A DNA stretch of 64,000 nt. Origin: CAVWCW01 sp963753615. Its GTDB lineage: Bacteria > Pseudomonadota > Gammaproteobacteria > Chromatiales > Chromatiaceae. The position numbers and the translations under genes were made by a program. The DNA lies in the NCBI GenBank assembly GCA_963753615.1, contig CAVWCW010000007.1, forward strand, positions 124,001 to 188,000, in the 5' to 3' direction. Position 1 is the first letter of the stretch; every line of letters begins with the position of its first letter. Of the stretch, positions 42,586-50,990 are shown piece after piece. Under the pieces are notes generated by a model, which saw only the letters and a list, made by a program, of their open reading frames with translations, had not been told where the DNA came from and made no database searches.

Positions 42586-42979
42586 ATCCAGCTCCGTCTC
42601 AGCCGGCCGGCCGGCGATCCAGGGCATGGGGGTACACGTGCTCGCCAACTTCTTCGCCTGCCCCGAGCCCTTGCTGACCGATAAGGAAACAGTCGCCGAG
42701 CTGCTGGCCGAGGTGGTACGCGAGGCAGGACTGAGGCCGCTGAAGCAGGAATTCCATCAGTTCGAGCCGACCGGGGTCACCGGCTTCGTGCTGCTGGCGG
42801 AATCCCACCTCAGCGTCCATACCTGGCCCGAGCACCGCAGCATGGCGGTCGACATCTTCTGTTGCTTCCTCGGCCCCGGCGGCAAGCAACAGGCCCTGGC
42901 CAAGGCCGAACGGGCGTTTCAGGCCCTGACCGAGCGCTTCGCCCCGGGGGAAGTCAGCAAACAGGTGGTGATGCGCTAA
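42578..42979 (+). CDS. speD: S-adenosylmethionine decarboxylase proenzyme
   Basis: Product is 133 residues. It begins near MTESSSVSAGRPAIQGMGVHV; the core motif ESHLSVHTWPEHRSMAVDIF holds the self-cleavage Ser (pyruvoyl precursor) after the ESHL segment and the proton donor Cys later in DIFCCFLG. It makes decarboxylated AdoMet, the aminopropyl donor for the spermidine synthase that overlaps its start. The small prokaryotic SpeH-like form fits the length. It is the last gene of the DUF4178 operon. Confidence 0.93.
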   Translation: MTESSSVSAGRPAIQGMGVHVLANFFACPEPLLTDKETVAELLAEVVREAGLRPLKQEFHQFEPTGVTGFVLLAESHLSVHTWPEHRSMAVDIFCCFLGPGGKQQALAKAERAFQALTERFAPGEVSKQVVMR

Positions 42980-43319
42980 CAGGTAATTCGGCTTGGCGAC
43001 AAAGTTAGCGCGAAGGCGAAACCCAGTGGGGTGGTTTCTGCCGCGCCAGGCGCTCCTCCAAGCGCACCGATCGAAGGGCGAACAGTTGGTGGTCGACCTT
43101 GCCGGGAACCCCCGCAATGACAGCAAAGCCGGACGCTGGAGGTCGGGCTATCGCCAGGTGGGTTACGACCTAGCGGGCCCAGCAGCGCCGTTTTCACCTG
43201 GTGTCGGCATTCTTTGCATCTGCCTCGGTAGCGGGGTCTCCCGCTACCGCCTGGGTGGACCGCTGGTTTCGAGTGAGTGGAACTTCTCCCGGCATCGACA
43301 AAGCGGGGGAAATTAAGCG
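42980..43319. other. Intergenic region between speD and the sulfur globule gene
   Basis: No convincing gene on either strand. I see no strong terminator hairpin immediately after speD. The last bases lead into the sigma-70-like promoter of the next gene. Confidence 0.4.
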
Positions 43320-43348
43320 TTGACTAATACAGAAAACACTAATATACT
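43320..43348 (+). promoter_or_regulatory. Sigma-70-type promoter of the second sulfur globule gene
   Basis: TTGACT (43320-43325), a 17-bp AT-rich spacer, then TATACT (43343-43348). It matches the -35 and -10 consensus at 5 of 6 positions each with ideal spacing, about 90 bp upstream of the ATG, leaving an 80-nt leader. Confidence 0.75.
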
Positions 43349-43438
43349 TCTTCCCCATCGAAGGCAAGCACCGAAACACCAGCTGCCGACTGTATCGATA
43401 AACACAAAATTCGAACATCGTCTCGAGGAGATACTTAC

Positions 43439-43759
43439 ATGTCCAAGATCATCAAAATCGCCGCCGCTACCGCCCTTATCGCCGCTTCCGCTTCCGCCTC
43501 TGCCTTCTGGGGCGGTGGTCCTTGGGGCGGTTACCCCGGTTCCAACAACTGGATGAACGACTTCATGGGCGACGGCTACGGTGACTTCAACATGTCCATG
43601 AGCGGCGGCGGACACGGTCGCGGCTACAACCGTTACAACAGCTACTACGGCCCTTATGGCTACGGCGCCCCTTACGGCTACGGCGCTCCTTACGGCTACG
43701 GCATGCCTTACGGCGCCCCGGTCGCTCCCGCTGCCCCGGTCGCTCCGGCCGCCAAGTAA
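43439..43759 (+). CDS. Sulfur-globule-type protein with GYGAPY repeats
   Basis: Product is 106 residues from ATG 43439 with GAGGAGA upstream. The signal peptide (about 1-22) ends in ASASA before FWGGGPWGGYPG. The mature protein has WMNDFMGDGYGDFNMSMSGG, then a repeat of YGYGAPYGYGAPYGYG and a Val/Ala/Pro tail. The opening FWGGGPWGG with DGYGDFNMSMSGGGHGRG resembles purple-bacterial sulfur globule envelope proteins (Sgp). It has a strong promoter and an intrinsic terminator, so it is probably a highly expressed single gene. It differs clearly from the other copy at 25457. Confidence 0.85.
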   Translation: MSKIIKIAAATALIAASASASAFWGGGPWGGYPGSNNWMNDFMGDGYGDFNMSMSGGGHGRGYNRYNSYYGPYGYGAPYGYGAPYGYGMPYGAPVAPAAPVAPAAK

Positions 43760-43795
43760 GAATGGGCTAGTCTCCCCCAACACACGGACGTGAAC

Positions 43796-43827
43796 AAAGG
43801 GCCGGCAGAGCAATCTGCCGGCCCTTT
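43796..43827 (+). terminator. Intrinsic terminator after the second sulfur globule gene
   Basis: AAAGGGCCGGCAGA (43796-43809) pairs over 14 bp with TCTGCCGGCCCTTT (43814-43827), loop GCAA, followed by GCTTTTGTC. Confidence 0.9.
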
Positions 43828-44644
43828 GCTTTTGTCTGGCAGATGCTCGCAGGCGGGCTATTGGGTGACTGGACCATGCGCAATGCGGACATCCGATTCA
43901 CCCGCCACTCAGGGTCAGCAGTCTCCTGAAAGGCTGGAATGCCGCGCGTGGACCTTCCGCAGCAATCGGACTGGTCCGCTGTTCAAGTCCGATTCCGTCG
44001 ACCGCATGTCGCTGCCGGATCGGGAAGTCTCGATGCCCCTCGAGCCGGAGTTCGAGTTCGATCATCGAATCAGTTGGTAGGTTGCGGGCTCCGAGGTGGG
44101 TTCGGCGCTTTGGCCCGGGTTTGTGCTTCCAGCTCCAGAACCGCCTTGGTGACCAGTTCCGCTGCCGGAAATCTCCCTCAGGTTTGCAGATTTGACGGCC
44201 GTACGGGTCTTGCAGACTGGGCTGCTGTGGACCACGCGGTTCTTCGTTCGGCGCTAGAAGCGGTTGAATTTCCTATCCGTTTCTCTCGCTAAGGCGCAAA
44301 AGAAGAACGAGGAAATTAAAGAATTAAGAGAAGATTTGGAGCCCGCACGTTTCAAGTAGTCGGGACGTCGCTATTCTATTCGACGACGGCAGTACTCCGG
44401 AATTTCCGGAGCGGAACGCTCTCCCGGGCGGCCCCTACATCACCTCGCCAAGATACGAGCCAAAATCCGTATCGGCACCGGGGATATTACCGGGTAACCA
44501 ATTTCCCGGAAATCGGATATCGTTCTTGTGCTGATGCAATTGTTGGTTTTTCTGAAACTTTGCAAGATTTCTTCTGCTCGCATCTTGGCGCGAGCTTCTT
44601 GGTTTCCAGGGAGGCCTTGGGTAAGAGCATGGGAGGAACAGCGC
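43828..44644. other. Long intergenic region between the sulfur globule gene and soxXA
   Basis: No convincing gene. A short open frame (44264-44359, TTG start) would encode a charged helical peptide KAQKKNEEIKELREDLEPAR, in an AT-richer patch; it may be the end of a lost gene. The part 44400-44640 should hold the 3' end signals of the leftward soxXA gene. Confidence 0.4.
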
Positions 44645-45868
44645 TCAATTACGATAACCGGGCACACTGAGCATCCGGTCCATGGCACGGACCGTCAAGT
44701 AGAGCTCGATATCGCCGTATTCCGGTGCATCAGGCGGAAGCTCATTGGCCCAAATCGATACATTGCACCATTGCATCCGTTTGCGAATGCTCCAAATCTC
44801 GCCACGGCTTGTTCGGTACACGGGATGGTGCTCGACCATACTCTCGAAGCCGGGGACATAGTTTCCCCGAATCCAACGTCGCGCGTTGCGCTGGTGGCAA
44901 TCCGCACACGCGAAATTGAGCTGTCCGATTTTGCTCAACACGAGCGCTTCGCCTCGTTGAAGGGCCGCCGCGGTTCGCGGATCCGAGGTGTCGATGTGGA
45001 TGGGCTCGCCGTTGGCGAGAAAGCGCAGGTAGGTCGAGAGGGCGGAATTCTCTCCGCTTTGCATCGGATACTCGACGCCAGTCGTCTCGCGTGTGTGTCG
45101 TGTGATGAACTCTTCGATCCCCAGTACCTTTTCGAGTCTCGGCTCAAACTTCGGCATGGCTGTTGCCCAGTTGTCGAAAACATCGGGAGTCTCGTGACAG
45201 GACACGCACGACTGCGAGTAGAGGTCCTCAGCGTTCTCCAGAACCGACATGCCGGGGTTTTCAAACTCGTCGAGATTATCGATATATGAGGCCGGGATTG
45301 GTCGTCCGACCGGATCATCCCCTTGTGAGGCAAAGGATGCCGGCTGGGTAAGGGTCCTGAGGTAGGCGACGACATCAAGGATCTCCGACCGACTGAACAC
45401 CCCATGCGCGCCCCAAGGGGGCATAACGCTATCTGGATTGTATCGGCGCGGATCATAGATGTAATTGAAGAGGTATGCTTCGGTTCGATCGGAGCCGCCG
45501 ACGGTGGACAGGTCCGGACCAACGTTACCCGGTAGCTCCGCATCGGGAAAGATGTGGCACGCGAAGCAGGAGCCGCCACGGTCGCGGTCCGCGACCAACT
45601 TCCTGCCGAGTGCCGGATCGCCGCTGATGCCGATTGGCATCGACTTTGACTGCATCGGTTGCGAAGCGCTGCGTTCGGCCAAGGTCGAAAATCTGCCCCA
45701 GGTCTCTTGGGGCCATCCAGGGTCGCGTTCCCAAGGCGACCGCGAGGCGGGTATTTCTATCTCGAGGGGAACGTCCGCTGACATGACGGCTCCTTGCAGA
45801 TGCGATGGCGCGAACGCGAGTCCCGACATCGCCCAGACAACAAACCCTGATCTAACCGCTTGTGACAT
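44645..45868 (-). CDS. SoxX-SoxA fusion, thiosulfate-oxidising c-type cytochrome
   Basis: Product is 407 residues from ATG 45868 with AGGAGGAG upstream. The signal peptide is about 1-27. Residues 85-175 form a SoxX-like domain: haem motif CFACH (101-105), NVGPDLSTVGG, and Met149 in SVMPPWGAHG as likely sixth ligand. Residues 200-407 form SoxA: haem motifs CVSCH (221-225) and CADCH (321-325), RGEIWSIRKRMQWCN with the active-site Cys368, and NELPPDAPEYGDIELYL. Separate soxX and soxA genes are the rule, so one polypeptide carrying both subunits is notable. It would join thiosulfate to SoxYZ in the periplasm. SoxYZ is encoded 1.1 kb away on the same strand. Confidence 0.9.
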   Translation of the reverse strand: MSQAVRSGFVVWAMSGLAFAPSHLQGAVMSADVPLEIEIPASRSPWERDPGWPQETWGRFSTLAERSASQPMQSKSMPIGISGDPALGRKLVADRDRGGSCFACHIFPDAELPGNVGPDLSTVGGSDRTEAYLFNYIYDPRRYNPDSVMPPWGAHGVFSRSEILDVVAYLRTLTQPASFASQGDDPVGRPIPASYIDNLDEFENPGMSVLENAEDLYSQSCVSCHETPDVFDNWATAMPKFEPRLEKVLGIEEFITRHTRETTGVEYPMQSGENSALSTYLRFLANGEPIHIDTSDPRTAAALQRGEALVLSKIGQLNFACADCHQRNARRWIRGNYVPGFESMVEHHPVYRTSRGEIWSIRKRMQWCNVSIWANELPPDAPEYGDIELYLTVRAMDRMLSVPGYRN

Positions 45869-46067
45869 CACTCCTCCTTGACACGCGGGTGTCACGCATT
45901 TCCAGCTACGTGACTTGGTAACAACAAAATCACCACGCTTTGGTCCGCACTGCACGCTGGCGCCGGAAAAAAGGTCTCGCCACGGCAAGAATGAAGGTGC
46001 ATGACCGCATGCCTTATAGATAAAGCTATAAATACAAGCGTAACCTAATAGAAGGGAGCAAACCGCT

Positions 46068-46464
46068 ATGGATTCTATGGGATATACTGCGCGCGTCCAC
46101 GTTCGAGATTTCAAACTGAGACTCACGCCGCTGGCGTTCCTCGACCGGATCACGGCCCTGCTCCCGCCGCGCCGGCGCTATCGGTACCACGTCGTGCTCG
46201 CGCCCAACAGTCCGCTGCGCCAAGCAGTCACCGCTCGCCAGCCCGTTACCTCTGGACTGTTCTGTTGACGCGCCTGTTTGAAACCTTCCCGCTGGACAGC
46301 CCGCGCTGCGGGGCGAAATGCCCCTGGTAGCGTTCGCCACCGATGGGGTAACCATACGGCAGGTTCTGACTCAAATCGGCGAGCCGAGCAAGGCGCCGGT
46401 GCCAAAACCGGCGCGGGGGCCGCCCGAAGGGGTTGGGAACGAGCCACAACCGACTCCGCATTGA
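46068..46464 (+). mobile_element. Decayed 3' end of an IS91-type transposase
   Basis: Fragments in different frames match the C-terminal part of Y2 (IS91/IS801-like) transposases. LTPLAFLDRITALLPPRRRY then YHVVLAPNSPLRQAVTA lies at about 46116-46240. After a shift, LLTRLFETFPLDSPRCGAK lies at 46258-46318. After another, VAFATDGVTIRQVLTQIGEP and PVPKPARGPPEG run to the stop at 46464. The N-terminal catalytic part is missing. It is a relic, located between soxXA and tRNA-Lys. Confidence 0.75.
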
Positions 46465-46642
46465 ATTATGGAGTGGCCGCTTTCATGAAGCAGTCACAGT
46501 CGCCGGTTTACGACGGGAAATCCTCGAAGCGGCGAGGCGGACTAACCCCACCCCATGCGACTTCTTGTGGTGCAGTGTTGCCGGTCAGTGCGCCATGGGC
46601 AAAGAAAAAGGGCTAGGCTTTCGCCTAACCCCTTGCTCTATA

Positions 46643-46718
46643 TGGTGGGCCGTGCAGGGATCGAACCTGCGACCACCTGATTAAAAGTCAGATGCTCTAC
46701 CGACTGAGCTAACGGCCC
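46643..46718 (-). tRNA. tRNA-Lys (anticodon TTT)
   Basis: On the minus strand: acceptor GGGCCGT/ACGGCCC, D arm TAGCTCAGTCGGTAGAGC, anticodon stem CTGAC with loop TTTTAAT, T arm GGTTCGATCC, encoded CCA at 46643-46645. Confidence 0.97.
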
Positions 46719-47011
46719 GGAAAAAACCGGAGACGCATGATATACCAGATCGGCCGGATTGACAAAACGTAACGTGCTGGCGCCCCTGAGCAACTGGCAA
46801 CCCGAAACCTGCCGGCGCTGCGCCTGAGCCGAGTGCCTTTTTGTGCGGCTGGCCCTGTTGTACGCATCTTCGCCGCCCACCGGGGGGAGAATTGCGGGGT
46901 TGGTCAAGGTGGAATAAGAGCACTCCCGCAACGGCGCGGAATCCACCCTGCTCAACCCCTCAGAAGATAAAACGCCACGGCGAGCCAAGGCTCGCTTGTT
47001 TCAGCGACTGC

Positions 47012-47329
47012 TTAGCTGATCTTAGCGGTTTTACTGTCGCTCTCGCCCAGATTATCGGTCCATGTCAGCTCGACCTCGTCGCCGACCGCACCGCCGGGGA
47101 GATCGAACGCTAAGTAAGGGTTCTTCGATACGCTACCGCCCCAGTCCGCGTTCAGCACGATCTTGCCCTGGTGCTTGCAGACTACCAACTGGATAAAATG
47201 GGCCGGGATAAGCTCGCCGCTGGTCTTGTCTTTGCGGCGCCCGGTTTCCATAGGGTGTTTGATCAAGGACTTGACCTCGGTTGTGTCCCCTTTCAGCTTG
47301 GCGCGCAACTTGATGGTGTTTTCAGGCAT
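47012..47329 (-). CDS. soxZ: Thiosulfate oxidation carrier protein subunit SoxZ
   Basis: Product is 105 residues, normal length. It opens MPENTIKLRAKLKGDTTEVK and has LIKHPMETGRRKDKTSGELI, PAHFIQLVVCKHQGKIVLNA and the central DWGGSVSKNPYLAFDL, all typical of SoxZ. It forms the SoxYZ heterodimer that carries sulfur intermediates in the periplasm; SoxZ is exported with SoxY. It lies 41 bp downstream of soxY in the same operon. There is no soxB or soxCD in the window. Confidence 0.95.
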   Translation of the reverse strand: MPENTIKLRAKLKGDTTEVKSLIKHPMETGRRKDKTSGELIPAHFIQLVVCKHQGKIVLNADWGGSVSKNPYLAFDLPGGAVGDEVELTWTDNLGESDSKTAKIS

Positions 47330-47370
47330 GTTCTGGCTCCGTTCTGATTAGATGGTCGCGAGATCTGGAC

Positions 47371-47847
47371 TCAGCCGCCGCAGCCGCCGGCGGTGACCTT
47401 GACGTCGCGGCGCGCCACGTAGAGCTTGCCGTTGGCCTGCACCAGTCCTATCACCTCTCCGGTCTGACCCAATTTGACGCGCATGGCGACGCTGCGCACA
47501 CCGCCGTCGCCAAGGTCGTAACGGGCCGCCAGCGGCGTGGGATTCTTGGCCGCCAACACCGAAATGGTCTCGGCGCCGTCCAGAGTCGTGGTGACGCGTA
47601 CCGGCACAGAAGCACCGTTTTCAGCCAAATCCGGCAGGTCCAGCTCGATCTTGTCAGAGTCTTCCAGCGCCGTGCTGCCAAAGCCGTTTTGCAGGGCCGC
47701 GTCCAGGCTCTCGGCCCCGAACGCCTCTGCATTCCACTCGGCCAGCACCGTGCGCGGGCTGAGCAGCCCGGCGGTAACTGCCAGGCCCACGCTGGCTGCG
47801 GCCATGGAGCCCTTGAGAAATAGTCTTCGCTTGGCATTCATAATCAT
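47371..47847 (-). CDS. soxY: Thiosulfate oxidation carrier protein subunit SoxY
   Basis: Product is 158 residues from ATG 47847 with GTGAGGATAAGCG upstream. A twin-arginine signal (KRRLFLKGSMAAASVGLAV) directs folded SoxYZ to the periplasm. The C-terminus TAGGCGG holds the swinging-arm Cys of the GGCGG motif to which sulfur intermediates are bound. It is followed by soxZ. With the fused SoxXA at 44645 it would load thiosulfate; release of sulfate needs SoxB from elsewhere. Lack of soxCD nearby fits organisms that store sulfur in globules. Confidence 0.96.
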   Translation of the reverse strand: MIMNAKRRLFLKGSMAAASVGLAVTAGLLSPRTVLAEWNAEAFGAESLDAALQNGFGSTALEDSDKIELDLPDLAENGASVPVRVTTTLDGAETISVLAAKNPTPLAARYDLGDGGVRSVAMRVKLGQTGEVIGLVQANGKLYVARRDVKVTAGGCGG

Positions 47848-48045
47848 CGCTTATCCTCACGTTGGTTCAATAACTGGCTATCGCCCGGCGGCATGGCAAA
47901 ATATCAGCTTTTTCGCCCCCAGCAATTGACAGTAGTCAATTGCTGCGCTCATGGGTTCAAGATCCCCTCCGAAACCCGTATGTGGCGACTGTCCATGTCG
48001 CGGGTTGGCGCCGATTATTCTCGCCCGGTGAGCAAAGCGAAGCGG

Positions 48046-49218
48046 CTATAACCGGCTTCGCAGCAGGCCCGCCAACTCCTGATCGCTTAGCACCAGGGGG
48101 TTGGTCTGCATGCTGCCGCCTCGGCAGTTGGCCACTACCCTGGGGATGTCGGCCTCCACCATGCCGTAAGCACCGATGCGCTGCAAGCCCAGCCGCTCGG
48201 TCCATTCGCCCAGGGTCTGCACCAGGGCCTCTGCGCCTTCGTCCGTGTCCACCCCGGCCAACAACGCGCCGACCCGGGCATACTTGGCCAGGGCCGGGCT
48301 GTCCGGGGCGCGCTCACGCAGGGCCTGGATGTTGAGCGCGCTGGCCTCGGCCACTAGGGTGCCGCAGACCACACCGTGAGGGATGGGGAAGAACGCGCCC
48401 AGGGGAGAGGCCAGACCATGCACCGAACCGAGCCCGGTCTGGGCGAGACAGATGCCGGACTGCAGGGAACCGTAGGCGATCGCCGAGCGCCCAGCGGGGT
48501 TGCCGTCCAGGGCGCCGAAAAGGCCAGTTCGAAAGGACTTCAACCCGGACCAGGCCAAGGCGTCGGTCATCGGACTGGAGCGCAGGGAGACGTAGGACTC
48601 CAACAGCTGGGTGAAGGCGTCCATGCCCTGGGCCGCCATCAGTTCGCGCGGGCAGCTATCCAGCAGCTCCGGATCAACCAGGGCGACGGAGGCCACCAGG
48701 GCGTCGTGACGGAAAGACTTCTTGTAGCCGCCCTCCCCGCGCACGCTGAGCACTGCGTTCTTGGTTGCCTCGCTGCCGGTGCCGGCAGTGGTGGGCACGG
48801 CGATGAAGGGAGTGGCAGGCCCCGAATAGGGGATGCCGCGGCCCACCCCTTCCAGATGATCGAGAACCCGAGTGCGGTGCGGCAGCAGGCCGGCAATGGC
48901 CTTGGCCGCGTCCAACACGCTGCCGCCGCCGATTCCCAGCACTACTTCCGGTCGCCAATCCCGGTGGGCATCCACGGCGGTGTCTACCAGTTCCGGGGAG
49001 GGCTCGTCGAGCACCTGGGTGTACTGCCATTCCAGGCCCTGCTCGCGCAATCCGCACAGCAGTTGCTCCCATCGGCCAGTGCCGAAGAACGAACGCCCGC
49101 CGGTAACCAGCAGCACTCTCCGGCCCCGGGCCGCGGCCTGGGCCGGGGCTTCGGCGATGCGGCCCGGGCCGAACAGGATGCGCGGCAACCGCGCAATATC
49201 GAAAGCAGTCAGACTCAC
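48046..49218 (-). CDS. Iron-containing alcohol dehydrogenase
   Basis: Product is 390 residues, the family length. It opens DIARLPRILFGPGRIAE; the nucleotide-binding GIGGGSVLDAAKAIAGLLP lies near 95; FIAVPTTAGTGSEATKNAVL near 140; metal ligands include Asp and His in SVHGLASPLGAFFPIPHGVV near 265-285. The type III family uses Fe2+ or Zn2+ with NAD(P) to interconvert alcohols and aldehydes. It overlaps the ABM-domain monooxygenase gene by 4 bp. This pair occurs in several bacteria, but its substrate is not known to me. Confidence 0.9.
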   Translation of the reverse strand: MSLTAFDIARLPRILFGPGRIAEAPAQAAARGRRVLLVTGGRSFFGTGRWEQLLCGLREQGLEWQYTQVLDEPSPELVDTAVDAHRDWRPEVVLGIGGGSVLDAAKAIAGLLPHRTRVLDHLEGVGRGIPYSGPATPFIAVPTTAGTGSEATKNAVLSVRGEGGYKKSFRHDALVASVALVDPELLDSCPRELMAAQGMDAFTQLLESYVSLRSSPMTDALAWSGLKSFRTGLFGALDGNPAGRSAIAYGSLQSGICLAQTGLGSVHGLASPLGAFFPIPHGVVCGTLVAEASALNIQALRERAPDSPALAKYARVGALLAGVDTDEGAEALVQTLGEWTERLGLQRIGAYGMVEADIPRVVANCRGGSMQTNPLVLSDQELAGLLRSRL

Positions 49219-49517
49219 GCCCCCACCTGCGGGAAAAGCCCGAGGTAAGGCACCCCTTGGCGTGGCTCGGCCATCATCTCCGCGACGGTTTCCCGCCAGG
49301 CCAGGTAGTGGGAGGTGTCCTTGTGGGCTTTTGCCGCGGCGGCGTCTGCATAGGCTTCATAGAGGGCGAAGCGGGTGGGGTCCTGCGGGTCCTGCAGCAC
49401 GTCGAATCTCAGGTTGCCGGGCTCGCGCACCGAGTTCTCGTGGTTAAGTCGGCAGGCCTCGATAAAGGCTTCAACGCTGCTCGGCTTGATGTGTACGTGG
49501 ACCAGGGTGACGTGCAT
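49215..49517 (-). CDS. ABM-family (LsrG/YgiN-like) putative quinol monooxygenase
   Basis: Product is 100 residues from ATG 49517 with GGAGGAGCCGAGC upstream. The dimeric alpha+beta barrel pattern is MHVTLVHVHIKPSSVEAFIE, SVREPGNLRFDVLQDPQDPT, FALYEAYADAAAAKAHKDTS and HYLAWRETV. Relatives include LsrG (phospho-AI-2 isomerase) and YgiN (quinol monooxygenase). It is translated just ahead of the iron-dependent alcohol dehydrogenase, with a 4-bp overlap, so the two probably act on related metabolites. Confidence 0.88.
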   Translation of the reverse strand: MHVTLVHVHIKPSSVEAFIEACRLNHENSVREPGNLRFDVLQDPQDPTRFALYEAYADAAAAKAHKDTSHYLAWRETVAEMMAEPRQGVPYLGLFPQVGA

Positions 49518-49613
49518 GCTCGGCTCCTCCCATCGTGGCGTTAGCGACGATTCTAGCGCCGCCAACGCCAGGAGCAAGCACCCGCTCGACGCCCCCCGGG
49601 AATATCTGAACCC

Positions 49614-49841
49614 TCAGTTTCCGAAGTGTTCCACCTGTTTGCGCAGCTTGCGGGAGTAATCGTCGAGGTGATCGGCCACCTCTTCGATGCCCTGCATCAC
49701 CGCGGTGGAGATGGCCGATTCGATCGTCACCGCCAACTCGGCGTAGGCGCTGTCTTTGATGTGCTTGCGGGCCTTCTTCGACAGCGATTCCTGGAAGCGT
49801 TGGACAATCTCTTCAGAGTGTGGCTTGTGGTTTCGGTTCAT
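49614..49841 (-). CDS. Small helical protein of unknown function
   Basis: Product is 75 residues, all predicted helical: SEEIVQRFQESLSKKARKHI, DSAYAELAVTIESAISTAVM, QGIEEVADHLDDYSRKLRK. There is no signal peptide or membrane helix. It follows ppk2 by 28 bp on the same strand and is probably co-transcribed. I do not recognise a family, but codon use and a CAAGGAGAATT ribosome site support it. Confidence 0.7.
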   Translation of the reverse strand: MNRNHKPHSEEIVQRFQESLSKKARKHIKDSAYAELAVTIESAISTAVMQGIEEVADHLDDYSRKLRKQVEHFGN

Positions 49842-49869
49842 GCGCGAATTCTCCTTGGTTCGACTACAG

Positions 49870-50862
49870 CTAAAGCTTCGGAATGCCCTTATTCTCCAGT
49901 TCCACCGAACCCACGATCAAGGGGTCTGGGGCCTGCACAATCTCGGGATCCTTGTTGGAGTACGGTAGGCTGTTCAGAATGTAGCGCATGCAGCTGATGC
50001 GGGCCCGTTTCTTGTCGTCAGACTTGATCACGGTCCAGGGGGCGTCAGCCGTATCGGTGTAGAAGAACATATTCTCCTTGGCTGCGGTATAGTCGTCCCA
50101 CTTGTCCAGGGACGAGAGGTCCACCGGACTCAGCTTCCACTGTTTGAGGGGGTCCTTCTCGCGCGACTTGAAGCGCTTGAGCTGCTCCTTGCGAGTGACC
50201 GAGAACCAGAACTTGTAAAGCCGGATGCCGCTGTTGACCAGCATCCGCTCCAGCTCCGGCACCTGGCGCATAAACTCCAGATACTCGCTGGGCTCGCAGA
50301 AACCCATCACCCGCTCGACCCCCGCCCGGTTGTACCAGGAGCGGTCGAACAGCACGATCTCGCCGGCGCTCGGCAGGTGGTCCACATAGCGCTGGAAGTA
50401 CCACTGGCCCCGCTCGTATTCGGTGGGTTTTTCCAACGCCACCACCCCCGCACCGCGGGGGTTGAGATGCTCCATGATACGTTTGATGGTGCCGCCCTTG
50501 CCGGCGGCGTCCCGACCCTCGAAGATGCAGATAATGCGCTCGCCGCTCTCACGCACCCAGTTCTGCATCTTCAGTAGCTCGATTTGGAGCTGAAACTTGA
50601 TCTCCTCGTATTCGTCCCGCGGCATCTTCTTCTTGTACGGATAGCGGGCCTTGTCGCGCTCCAGTTCCGCACGGCTGAGCGGCACCGAGATCTTAGTCCC
50701 GGAGTCCGCCGGGGACGCCTCGGGTTGGGCCTGCTCCGGCTCACCGCCAACGGCAATTTCTGCTTCGGCCTCACTTGGGACTTCGGCCGCGCCTGAGACT
50801 TCGGCCCCGGTGGCGGCTTCCGCGTCGGCCGCGGTTTCGATGTCGACGACTTGTTTATTCAT
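49870..50862 (-). CDS. ppk2: Polyphosphate kinase 2 family protein
   Basis: Product is 330 residues. An acidic, Ala/Glu-rich N-terminal extension (1-70) is followed by the PPK2 domain: FEGRDAAGKGGTIKRIMEHL with Walker A, VVALEKPTEYERGQWYFQRY, Walker B with lid IVLFDRSWYNRAGVERVMGF, KFWFSVTRKEQLKRFKSR and DKWDDYTAAKENMFFYTDT. PPK2 makes GTP or ATP from polyphosphate and the corresponding diphosphate. The single-domain, ADP/GDP-using class 1 type fits its length. The acidic extension is longer than usual and may be disordered. Confidence 0.95.
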   Translation of the reverse strand: MNKQVVDIETAADAEAATGAEVSGAAEVPSEAEAEIAVGGEPEQAQPEASPADSGTKISVPLSRAELERDKARYPYKKKMPRDEYEEIKFQLQIELLKMQNWVRESGERIICIFEGRDAAGKGGTIKRIMEHLNPRGAGVVALEKPTEYERGQWYFQRYVDHLPSAGEIVLFDRSWYNRAGVERVMGFCEPSEYLEFMRQVPELERMLVNSGIRLYKFWFSVTRKEQLKRFKSREKDPLKQWKLSPVDLSSLDKWDDYTAAKENMFFYTDTADAPWTVIKSDDKKRARISCMRYILNSLPYSNKDPEIVQAPDPLIVGSVELENKGIPKL

Positions 50863-50990
50863 GGCTCCCCCTCGCGCATCAGCGGGTCGGGCCGGCTAGG
50901 ATGCCGGGTAGCCCGCTGTGTAATATTGCTGCAACAAAAAAGTTAAGTGTAGCACCCCGCGGGAAAACCATATAGCGGCGAGTGATATCC

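Noticed and set aside
40972..42648. A 558-codon frame antisense to the spermidine synthase
   Set aside because: Gln/Gly/His-rich translation is typical of the antisense of a GC-rich gene, with no domain signature.
44264..44359. 31-codon frame ending in a charged helical peptide
   Set aside because: Too short, TTG start, no ribosome site. Kept only as a remark in the intergenic entry.
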